A stretch of DNA of 63,914 nt from the NCBI GenBank assembly GCA_902578305.1, contig CACHCK010000005.1, forward strand, positions 1 through 63,914, in the 5' to 3' direction. The DNA comes from an uncultured Pelagibacteraceae bacterium (GTDB lineage Bacteria > Pseudomonadota > Alphaproteobacteria > Pelagibacterales > AG-422-B15). Below are positions 56,889-63,914 of this stretch, piece after piece. Within the stretch, counting starts at the first letter, position 1, and the number at the start of each line of letters is the position of its first letter. The position numbers and the translations under genes were made by a program. Below the pieces are notes generated by a model that saw nothing but the letters and a program-made list of their open reading frames with translations, ran no database searches and was not told where the DNA came from.

Positions 56889-58127
56889 TTATGGTAACTG
56901 CATGTTGGTAAAATACCAATTGTAAAAGTAAGTTACCGCTGACTCATTTTCAGATAAAACTCCAGGTTTAAAAGACTGAGATAGAAGGCCTTCCTGGTTA
57001 TTTTCAATTATTGTTGTATCATGCGCCGTAGTAACATCCCAAATATAGCTAACTTCCTCGGGCTTAAAGTCTTTATTCTCCTCAGCTTTCTCGTTTACAA
57101 GCCATATGAGTTCAACTTCAGACTCTAGAAGTGAGATGGGTTTAAAAATAAACATGACGCCAAAATCATTTGTGAAATAACAACAGCCAAATGGATTAAA
57201 GCTTACTTGGGTTAATCCTCCATCAAAATCTTTAAACTGCCCCATTAATGAAGAAGCTGGCTTTCCATCTTTGGTTTGTGATAAGTTTCCGTTTCCAATT
57301 GGAGTTCTATCAACATATCTATTTAAGCCCTTTTTCAATCCTTCTTCTGTTTCAAGATAAACCTCAGACGGAGTTCCATTTTTTTTACATTCCTCGACCC
57401 AAGGTTTAATTTTATTTAAATATTCATCAGTCTCTTTTTGAGGCGCGGTACCTATTCCGGCACCCATTGCGACAACCCAGTCTTTGTCCTGTACTGCACA
57501 AAGCTCAGGATGTGCTGTAGGACAGTGATAACACTCCTGAAAATTTTCAAGAACTAATTTAAAATTTGCATGAGTAGGATATTTTTTTCTTATCGCAATT
57601 TTTGACTTACTCGTCTGATGAAATTCCATCATTTCTTTTAAGGGCTCAATGAATTCATCAAAATTCATCGGTTCGTCTAATGATAAGTTAATAAATACTA
57701 ATCCTTCATAAATTTTAAGATGACACTCTCTAAGACCCCACTCTTCTTTTTTAAAATCCTCCGGCATAAAACGTGCAGCTTTAAGCTCACCTTCTGCTGA
57801 AAAACTCCAAGCATGATAGGGACACACTAAAAGTTTTTTTGAACCCTCTTCATCTAAACAAATTCTTGATCCTCGATGAGTGCAAACATTATAAAATGCT
57901 CTTACTTCATTATCTCTTCCTCTAATAACTATGATGGACTCTTTTTCGGCATCAAAAACAAAATAATCACCTGGATTAGGAATACGACTGATGTGATCTA
58001 CCATTAACCACTGTTTGAAATAAATTCGCTTCATCTCTTCGGAAAAAATATTCGAATCTGTATAAAAGTCTTGGGGTAAGGTTTTACCCTCCTGATAGTT
58101 TTTTAGCAGATGGTTAAACTCAAGCAT
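56889..58127 (-). CDS. Rieske non-heme iron oxygenase alpha subunit
   Basis: 412 aa, of the type that N-demethylates quaternary amines (glycine-betaine, stachydrine, carnitine oxygenases are relatives). Rieske [2Fe-2S] ligands C82TH84 and C102PYH105; mononuclear iron motif N-FQE-CYH201-CPTAH206 with a later Asp in the TTAHD region. The reductase partner is not in this window. It follows the aminotransferase by four bases and precedes the PuuB-like oxidase. A homologue missing the Rieske domain is encoded at 48809-49903. Confidence 0.92.
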   Translation of the reverse strand: MLEFNHLLKNYQEGKTLPQDFYTDSNIFSEEMKRIYFKQWLMVDHISRIPNPGDYFVFDAEKESIIVIRGRDNEVRAFYNVCTHRGSRICLDEEGSKKLLVCPYHAWSFSAEGELKAARFMPEDFKKEEWGLRECHLKIYEGLVFINLSLDEPMNFDEFIEPLKEMMEFHQTSKSKIAIRKKYPTHANFKLVLENFQECYHCPTAHPELCAVQDKDWVVAMGAGIGTAPQKETDEYLNKIKPWVEECKKNGTPSEVYLETEEGLKKGLNRYVDRTPIGNGNLSQTKDGKPASSLMGQFKDFDGGLTQVSFNPFGCCYFTNDFGVMFIFKPISLLESEVELIWLVNEKAEENKDFKPEEVSYIWDVTTAHDTTIIENNQEGLLSQSFKPGVLSENESAVTYFYNWYFTNMQLP

Positions 58128-58131
58128 TTAT

Positions 58132-59529
58132 TTAAGATGCAGACCAAAGGCCTTCTTTCTTGATATCGTCTGTAGCTAACTCAATTCCTTTTCTGAGTAT
58201 ACTTACGAGATCATCTATTTGTTCCTTAGTGATGATCAAAGAAGGAGACATGACACACGTATTAAATAGCGGCCTAACAATTAAACCAAGATTTTGACAA
58301 TGAGAATTGATGCGAGAAGCGATCTCGTATTGTAAATTCAGAGGATCTTTTTTTTCTTTACTGATTACACATTCAACAGCCGCCATTAATCCCTCACCAC
58401 GTACATCACCTACAATCGGTAGATCAATTAATTCACTTAATTTAGATTGAAAATAAGGGCCGACTTCCTGTACATGTTCAAGGAGGTTATTTTTTTCAAT
58501 ATAATCAAGTGTTGCTGTTGCTGCTGCCATACTCACTGGGTGACCCGAGTCAGTAAATCCATTTGAGAATATAACTTTTTCTTTATTATCAAGTTGAGAC
58601 ATAAGCTTTTCAGAAATAACAACTGCACCACAAGGTACGTATCCTGAAGTAATCCCTTTTGCTAAAAGGATGATATCAGGTTCTAAATCGAAATAATTTT
58701 CTGAAGCGAATATATGACCTAACCTTCCAAATCCGGTTACTATCTCATCAGAAATATAAATAACATCGTACTTAGTACAAATTTCTCTTGTCTTTTTGTG
58801 ATAACCTGTAGGAGGAACAATTACCCCACCTGATGCTAGGATTGGCTCTGCAATAAATGCTGCAACCTTATCTTGGCCAAGTTCTAAAATTTTATTTTCT
58901 AACTCTTTAACTTTTAAATCACAGAATTCTTCATCACTTAAATCATCTGGTTTTTTAAACGGATTTGGTGCAGACAAATGATGGACTAAGTTATCTGCAA
59001 AATCAAAGTTGTTTTTATCTCTTTCTTTACCTGAGCATGAAGCTCCTAAAAATGTACTACCGTGATATGCATCATGACGTGAGATAATTTGTTTCTTATC
59101 TCTTAACCCACGAACATTATTATAAAACATTACAAATCTTAATGCAGAGTCTACTGCTGAAGATCCTCCGGACGTGAAAAATACTCTTTTAAGATCACCG
59201 GGCGCATATTTAACAAGTCGTGAAGCATAGTTATATGCAATCTCAGTGGACTCCGTGAATGGACTGGCGTAGGGCATTTTTGTAATCTGATTATAAACAG
59301 CATCAGCAATTTCTTTTACGCCATGTCCTACGTTAACATTCCACATTCCTCCAGGGCCATCAATAAGCTGTCTTCCTGTTTGATCGTAAAGATAAATTCC
59401 TTTTGACTTATCAATGAACGTCCTGCTGTCTTCACCGCGATACTCAAGATACTGCCATGGGTATAGAATTCTATCGTCGAGAGTATTAAGGAGAACTTTT
59501 TTTTCGGGAATCGGAGTTGATTTGGGCAT
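58132..59529 (-). CDS. class III (omega) aminotransferase, polyamine/taurine type
   Basis: PLP enzyme moving an omega-amino group, 465 aa. FFTSGGSSAVDSALRF, HDAYHGST (stacking aromatic), ISDEIVTGFGR (Asp) and the PLP lysine in LLAKGITSGYVPCG (about residue 288). Resembles putrescine:pyruvate (SpuC) aminotransferases. It starts the transcription unit that runs through the Rieske gene, oxidase and permeases; the mRNA may start essentially at its ATG. Confidence 0.93.
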   Translation of the reverse strand: MPKSTPIPEKKVLLNTLDDRILYPWQYLEYRGEDSRTFIDKSKGIYLYDQTGRQLIDGPGGMWNVNVGHGVKEIADAVYNQITKMPYASPFTESTEIAYNYASRLVKYAPGDLKRVFFTSGGSSAVDSALRFVMFYNNVRGLRDKKQIISRHDAYHGSTFLGASCSGKERDKNNFDFADNLVHHLSAPNPFKKPDDLSDEEFCDLKVKELENKILELGQDKVAAFIAEPILASGGVIVPPTGYHKKTREICTKYDVIYISDEIVTGFGRLGHIFASENYFDLEPDIILLAKGITSGYVPCGAVVISEKLMSQLDNKEKVIFSNGFTDSGHPVSMAAATATLDYIEKNNLLEHVQEVGPYFQSKLSELIDLPIVGDVRGEGLMAAVECVISKEKKDPLNLQYEIASRINSHCQNLGLIVRPLFNTCVMSPSLIITKEQIDDLVSILRKGIELATDDIKKEGLWSAS

Positions 59530-59534
59530 ATTGA

Positions 59535-59563
59535 AGTATAGCCTATATTGAACAGCTGTTCAA
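59535..59563 (-). promoter_or_regulatory. promoter of the aminotransferase unit (near-leaderless)
   Basis: On the minus strand TTGAAC (59563-59558), 17 bases, TATACT (59540-59535), then only five bases to the ATG at 59529. Normal spacing puts the start of transcription on or next to the start codon. The -35 box and spacer lie inside the 20-bp palindrome. Confidence 0.6.
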
Positions 59564-59565
59564 TA
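59546..59565. promoter_or_regulatory. perfect 20-bp palindrome, operator candidate
   Basis: TATTGAACAG followed by its exact reverse complement, covering the -35 element and part of the spacer of the aminotransferase promoter. This arrangement suits a repressor of the TetR kind, which often binds inverted repeats of the TTGAAC type; no regulator gene is in the window. Confidence 0.65.
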
Positions 59566-59575
59566 ATTGAATTTT

Positions 59576-59598
59576 AAAAAAACAGCCTATTTTTGGCT
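59576..59598 (-). terminator. weak intrinsic terminator after the GcvT-like gene
   Basis: Minus-strand stem AGCC/GGCT (59595-59598 with 59584-59587) with a purine-rich loop followed by seven T. The stem includes the gcvT-like stop codon. It would separate the flavoprotein/GcvT unit from the aminotransferase promoter; the short stem makes it leaky. Confidence 0.4.
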
Positions 59599-60796
59599 AT
59601 TCATAAAGGTCTGCAGGTACTTTGTTACGTCTTTCAGGGCTAAAAAATTGTCTTTTTACAACCTTACACTTTGCCCATATTTTTTTATATTCCAATTCCT
59701 CTGGGTGATAAATTTCTGCAAAAATATTTTCTTTAATCTTAATTCCATATGGACGCTTTAGAGACGCAAGCGCAACGTTTCTTTTCATAGTGGGTGACCA
59801 CATTGCTGCCGTAACAATGCCTATATCTTCTTTTTTTTCATTATAAATCACAGAGCCTACTGCGGGCTTATCGCCATCTATGTCCAGTCCAACTAAACAT
59901 CTTTCAGAATTACCTGTCTCTTTTTCTCTCTTTAAAGCGCGTTTACCGACAAAGTAACTTTCTTTATTGAGATGAACAAGCCAACCCATTCCAATTTCAT
60001 ACGGTGAACGCATTCTCACTGGTCTTAAGGAATCTTCAGCTGCCATAAAATCAGTATTGGTTTGAATAAAACCAGCTTCAATCCTTGTCATCTCAAGAGC
60101 ATGCATGCCAAAAGGTCTTATCTTTAATTCTTTTCCAGCTTCCATGATACTATCCCACATGTTTTCTGCATTAGCTGGATCAGTCCATAATTCATATCCT
60201 AAATCACCTGTGAAGCCTGTTCGTGATATCAAAACATCATATCCATTAATATTATATTGTTTCATTCCAAATGGTTTTAATAATTCAAGTTCATCTGCTC
60301 CGTAGTTTTTTAGTGTTGAACAAGAAGTAGGTCCTTGGATTGCTAATGCAGCCGTTGTGTCTGTTGCATCCTCAAAAGAAACATCAAAACCTTCAGCAGA
60401 GTCATGTAGCCAATTATAGATTTTTACTGCACAGCAAAGCATAAATTTTGTATTCGAAAATTTAAATATGGTACCATCGTCCATTACTTTACCATCTTCA
60501 TTACACCAAATTATGTATGCTACTGTATTGTCTTCCATCTGTGATAAATCTCTTGTTACAAGATAATCAACAAATTTATTAGCATCGCTGCCATTGATCA
60601 TATATTTGCACATAGGTGTGAGATCCATAACTGAGGTGCCATTTCTAGCAGCAGTATATTCCAACTCAGTTGTTGAGTATTCTGTGGGTACGGTAAAACC
60701 GTTCCAGTTATAATATTTATTTGTTCTTGAAGCTAAGCTTGTTCTAGAGTGAAAAGGAGTTTTTTTAAGTGCTGTAAATCTTAAATCTCTATTCAT
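59597..60796 (-). CDS. GcvT-like aminomethyltransferase/demethylase family protein
   Basis: 399 aa, folate-binding GcvT fold. AAYIIWCNEDGKVMDDGTIF-type segment, ALAIQGPTS, ISRTGFTGDLGYELWTDP and GMHALEMTRIEAGF are family motifs. Related enzymes pass a methyl or aminomethyl carbon to tetrahydrofolate (glycine cleavage, dimethylglycine or sarcosine demethylation, DMSP demethylase). No GcvP or GcvH is nearby, so it is not the glycine cleavage T protein by context. The start at 60796 is two bases after the upstream stop. Confidence 0.85.
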   Translation of the reverse strand: MNRDLRFTALKKTPFHSRTSLASRTNKYYNWNGFTVPTEYSTTELEYTAARNGTSVMDLTPMCKYMINGSDANKFVDYLVTRDLSQMEDNTVAYIIWCNEDGKVMDDGTIFKFSNTKFMLCCAVKIYNWLHDSAEGFDVSFEDATDTTAALAIQGPTSCSTLKNYGADELELLKPFGMKQYNINGYDVLISRTGFTGDLGYELWTDPANAENMWDSIMEAGKELKIRPFGMHALEMTRIEAGFIQTNTDFMAAEDSLRPVRMRSPYEIGMGWLVHLNKESYFVGKRALKREKETGNSERCLVGLDIDGDKPAVGSVIYNEKKEDIGIVTAAMWSPTMKRNVALASLKRPYGIKIKENIFAEIYHPEELEYKKIWAKCKVVKRQFFSPERRNKVPADLYE

Positions 60797-60798
60797 AT

Positions 60799-62310
60799 TT
60801 ATGCGTCCTCCAAGATAGCTTGAGCTGCATTTTTTCCTGGAATTCCAGTTAAGCCTCCACCCGGATGAGTGCCTGCACCACACATATATAGTCCGTCAAG
60901 ATGGGTTCTATATTGTGATGCCCCAGGAATTGGTCTGAGCATAAAAAGCTGATCGATTTGAATTTCTCCATGATGCCAATGTCCGCCTGAGACATAAAAA
61001 TTTTTCTCTATGTCGTCGGGAGTAACAATTGTTTTAGTCTCTATACAGCTTTGAATATCAGGTGCATATTTCCCTATTAATTTTATAACAGCATCTACAT
61101 AGTTATCTTTAATTTTATCCCAACCCTCCTGCGCACCGTAGGAAGCATATTGAACTTGAATATTTAATACAGGATTACTCTGGTCAGAATTTTTTAGTTT
61201 CATTTCTAAAATAGGTTCCATAGAAAGTTTATCAAACTTACTTGGATTAAATGCCTCTTCTATATAATCAATTGAAGGAGCAATTACCATTCTACTCTCT
61301 AAATCATTTTTATCGCAGTTAATAAACTCAGGTTGTTTATTGAGACTTAATGATAATTTTGCAACTTTTCCTTTTGATCGATGATGTTTGATTCTTCTTT
61401 TCACATCAGTGTCTAAATTCTCAGTTCCTAAAAGACAGAAATAAGTCGATCTTGGATCTGCATTAGAAATAATTTTTTTTGCATAAATTTTTTCACCGCT
61501 GTGAAGTTCAACTCCTATTGCTTTATCATTTTCAGTAATGCATCTTTTAACCGATGAAGAAGTTTTAATTTCAACTTTATTTTTATTACTGATATCTAGC
61601 AAAGTATCTACAAAAGCTTTACTGCCACCATCAATTTCATATATTCCCGCAAAGATTGAGTTGTCATGTGTGGCCATGCGATAAAGTAGATTAATCAATG
61701 AACCGGGTGATCTTGGGCCCAAGTTAGAACCAAGCACCGCGTCATGGGCGATTAGGCCTTGCAAAAGAGTATTTTCAAAATTGTCTTCCAATTCATCCGC
61801 AATATTAAGCCCTATCATTCTTGCAAACTCATTAAATTTTTTCTTTCCAAGCATTCGAACATTCATGCCTAGTTTGAATAATTTAAAATAATCAGAGAAA
61901 GTATTATTCATGATCCTTGGAGGTGAAGCCATCATGAAAGAACCTAAAGCCTTTGAAAAGGACGACATTTTATCATGAAATTCTACATATCTGTCTGCAT
62001 CCTTCGAAGAGAAACCAGAAATAACTTTATGGTCAATATGTTGGTTTCCAACTAGGCGAATATGTTGACCAGACTCTGACAGTGCGATCGTAGACTTTGC
62101 TTTATACTTTACTGGCAGTCCACCAAGAGAGCTTGATACGCTCAGCGGTATCTGAGGAACGAAGTTAGTTATACTCTCTTCAACAAGTCCCCCGCAATTC
62201 TCACGTGCCTCACAAATCAGAACTTTACGATTTTTTTTTGCGAGAATATTAGCGCAAACAAGACCGTTATGGCCTGCGCCAATAACTATTACGTCGTAAT
62301 TGTCTGACAT
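60799..62310 (-). CDS. PYROXD2/phytoene-desaturase-like FAD oxidoreductase (second copy)
   Basis: 503 aa flavoprotein. VIVIGAGHNGLVCANIL at residues 6-22 binds FAD; GGHWHHGEIQIDQLFMLRP and CGAGTHPGGGLTGIPGKNAA near the end are the PYROXD2 signature. Paralogous to the next gene upstream, with which it shares one base at the junction; they may form a heterodimer. Substrate unknown; probably an amine or a methylated intermediate. Confidence 0.88.
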   Translation of the reverse strand: MSDNYDVIVIGAGHNGLVCANILAKKNRKVLICEARENCGGLVEESITNFVPQIPLSVSSSLGGLPVKYKAKSTIALSESGQHIRLVGNQHIDHKVISGFSSKDADRYVEFHDKMSSFSKALGSFMMASPPRIMNNTFSDYFKLFKLGMNVRMLGKKKFNEFARMIGLNIADELEDNFENTLLQGLIAHDAVLGSNLGPRSPGSLINLLYRMATHDNSIFAGIYEIDGGSKAFVDTLLDISNKNKVEIKTSSSVKRCITENDKAIGVELHSGEKIYAKKIISNADPRSTYFCLLGTENLDTDVKRRIKHHRSKGKVAKLSLSLNKQPEFINCDKNDLESRMVIAPSIDYIEEAFNPSKFDKLSMEPILEMKLKNSDQSNPVLNIQVQYASYGAQEGWDKIKDNYVDAVIKLIGKYAPDIQSCIETKTIVTPDDIEKNFYVSGGHWHHGEIQIDQLFMLRPIPGASQYRTHLDGLYMCGAGTHPGGGLTGIPGKNAAQAILEDA

Positions 62311-63914
62311 TAATAATAATTACCTGTTTGAGGGATATTCATATCAATTAGAACCTCCCTTGCAGCATTCGCTCCTGGTGCACCCATAACTCCACCACCT
62401 GGATGAGTTGATGAACTGCACATATACATATTTTTAAGTGGTGTTCTGTACTGTGCATATCCAGGCACAGGTCTATTAAACATGAGTTGATCCATTGTTA
62501 ATTCGCCTTGAAAGATGTTTCCTTCTGTCAATCCTACTTCATTGTCTAATTCTAATGGAGTACGAACTTCGTAGTGGTTAATTAAATCTTTAAAATTAGG
62601 AGAAAACTCAGCAATACAATCAACAATATGTCTTCCAAATTCTTGCTTTCTTTCTTCATTCCATCCGCCGTTTGCAAGATTGAAAGGAACATATTGAATA
62701 AAGACAGACATATAATGCTTTCCCGGAGCTGCCATTGTTGGATCGCTTTTAGAAGGGATACACATATCTACATAAGGATTTCTTGACCATTCACCTCGTT
62801 TCCAATCATCATATGCTCCTTCCATTTCTTCAATAGTTTCTGTGAAGTGCATATCACCTCCACCACCTGGATCACCTTCTGGTATACATGGAAATTCAGG
62901 AAGGCCGTCTAGGGCAATATTGAGTTTTCCCGATGAGCCTCTAATTTTAAAATTTTTAACTCTTTCAACAAATTCACCAGGTAAAGAGTTTTCTTCAGTA
63001 ATTTTTAAGAATGTTCTTTTAACATCTAAGTTAGATACAATTTTTTTTGCGTAATATTCATCACCTTTTTTGGTAGCAACTCCAATCGCACGACCATTTT
63101 TAGTAATGACATTAACGACTTCATTATCTGGTTTTACTTCACCGCCGTGAGCGTTGAGGCAGCCTGTCATTGCTTTTGTAATAGAGCCCATACCTCCTCT
63201 TGAATACCCCCACGCTCCAACTGAACCATCTACTTCTCCCATATAATGGTGCAGTAATACGTAAGCAGAGCCAGGTGAGCAAGGACCAAGAGCAGTTCCG
63301 ATAATTGCACTTCCAGCTAAGTGTGCTTTTGTAATATCGCTTTCAAAATATTCATCTAAATAGTCTCTGATGCTCATTGTATAAAATCGAATAGTGTCAT
63401 AAATTTCTTTTTCACCGAGTCCACCTAACTCGTCTTTAGCTGCAAAATGTTTTGCAAACTCCAGAGCGCCAAATAAATCTTTTGGTTTAAAAGAAGTTAA
63501 ATCAGGTGGTGTCATTTTTAATAGAGGTTTGATAATTTTGCATTGCCTCAAGACATCACGACTGTACCTTTCATAGGCCTCTGCATCTTTGTGAGAATGT
63601 CTTCTGATAGAATTGATCGTCATATCATGATCATGATAGTGGGCATAGTAGTCCCCATTTCTCATCATTGTTGCGCTACCCTCGTAAGGAATAATTTGTA
63701 AACCATATTTGTAGAGTTCAAGATCACGCATGATTTCAGGTCTTAGTAAGCTGCAAACATATGAACAGTTAGAATATTTCCATCCAGGATAGAGCTCGCG
63801 ACTAACAGCAGCACCTCCAATCCATTCATTTTTTTCTAAAACAACAACATCTAGTCCTGCCTTCGACATATAACTAGCAGCGGTCAAACCATTATGACCC
63901 GCACCAATTACGAT
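62310..63914 (-). CDS. PYROXD2/phytoene-desaturase-like FAD oxidoreductase (first copy, 5' end beyond window)
   Basis: Open to the window edge; the first visible residues IVIGAGHNGLTAASYM are the FAD loop, so only a few codons are missing. C-terminal GELTMDQLMFNRPVPG and CSSSTHPGGGVMGAPGANAA match the PYROXD2 family. At least 534 codons. First visible gene of the flavoprotein-flavoprotein-GcvT-like unit. Confidence 0.88.
   Translation of the reverse strand: MVIGAGHNGLTAASYMSKAGLDVVVLEKNEWIGGAAVSRELYPGWKYSNCSYVCSLLRPEIMRDLELYKYGLQIIPYEGSATMMRNGDYYAHYHDHDMTINSIRRHSHKDAEAYERYSRDVLRQCKIIKPLLKMTPPDLTSFKPKDLFGALEFAKHFAAKDELGGLGEKEIYDTIRFYTMSIRDYLDEYFESDITKAHLAGSAIIGTALGPCSPGSAYVLLHHYMGEVDGSVGAWGYSRGGMGSITKAMTGCLNAHGGEVKPDNEVVNVITKNGRAIGVATKKGDEYYAKKIVSNLDVKRTFLKITEENSLPGEFVERVKNFKIRGSSGKLNIALDGLPEFPCIPEGDPGGGGDMHFTETIEEMEGAYDDWKRGEWSRNPYVDMCIPSKSDPTMAAPGKHYMSVFIQYVPFNLANGGWNEERKQEFGRHIVDCIAEFSPNFKDLINHYEVRTPLELDNEVGLTEGNIFQGELTMDQLMFNRPVPGYAQYRTPLKNMYMCSSSTHPGGGVMGAPGANAAREVLIDMNIPQTGNYY

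Noticed and set aside
59597..60796. GcvT-like gene as the glycine-cleavage T protein
   Set aside because: No gcvH or gcvP is adjacent, and the neighbours are flavoprotein amine oxidases and a Rieske oxygenase; assignment left at family level.

Overview
The window is low-GC (about one third GC by eye), very densely packed chromosomal DNA from a streamlined, probably marine alphaproteobacterium. Support for that placement comes from gene order and family content: pyrF-trpF-trpB-trpA-accD-folC facing trxA, aroA-cmk-rpsA-ihfB, kdsD-lptC-lptA-lptB, and a TIGR02300 (FYDLN acid) protein, a family typical of alphaproteobacteria. Genes commonly abut or overlap by 1-8 bases, and several convergent pairs share stop codons inside one TTAA. 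I cannot name the genus; AT-rich marine lineages of the SAR11/HIMB59/AEGEAN-169 kind are a guess. I saw no rRNA, CRISPR array, insertion sequence, phage or plasmid gene. Apart from 43865-44253, which holds two small ORFs, no gene-free stretch exceeds 300 bases. Layout: 1-3.0 kb is an accessory-looking patch next to a tRNA-Ser gene, with a secreted gamma-glutamyltransferase flanked by two copies of the 3' end of a membrane-protein gene, then an ACC deaminase. 3.0-11.4 kb is a minus-strand translation block (thrS-infC-rpmI-rplT-pheS-pheT-lepA-tRNA-Ser); infC needs a non-AUG start and ThrRS lacks the TGS domain. 11.4-17.2 kb has two glycosyltransferases, a small hydrolase plus EamA exporter, an epimerase and queG. 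17.1-23.1 kb is gltB-gltD (ammonia assimilation), separated from uppP by a divergent region carrying two identical-type palindromes. 24-28.3 kb holds a NDUFA9-like protein, an RNase D-like exonuclease and the KDO/LPS export genes kdsD-lptCAB. A 5' half of tRNA-Ala(GGC) lies between lptB and the TIGR02300 gene. 28.8-38.3 kb is a long plus-strand housekeeping run (aroA to folC); its TrpB and TrpA keep their core catalytic residues but have lost several otherwise near-invariant active-site and interface motifs. 38.3-43.9 kb is a minus-strand run (pdxH, cation efflux, SH3 protein, secreted nuclease, zinc-ribbon protein, exonuclease I, RmuC, thioredoxin). 44-47.4 kb holds a DjlA-like co-chaperone, an EamA transporter, an enoyl-CoA hydratase-like protein and AlaX. 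From 47.4 kb to the window end lies what looks like one catabolic locus for an imported amine: a gamma-glutamylpolyamine synthetase-like enzyme, a Rieske-oxygenase homologue that has lost its Rieske domain, an amidase, a Tat-exported polyamine-type binding protein with PotB/PotC/PotA, a PuuB-like flavin oxidase, an intact Rieske oxygenase, a class III aminotransferase, a GcvT-like folate enzyme, and two PYROXD2/phytoene-desaturase-like flavoproteins. Import, gamma-glutamylation or oxidative N-dealkylation, transamination and folate capture of C1 units would fit an N-methylated or quaternary amine or polyamine; the substrate is not readable from sequence. The aminotransferase promoter carries a perfect 20-bp palindrome and appears to yield a nearly leaderless transcript. 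The oxygenase pair with this locus, and the altered TrpBA, are the most promising undescribed biology here.
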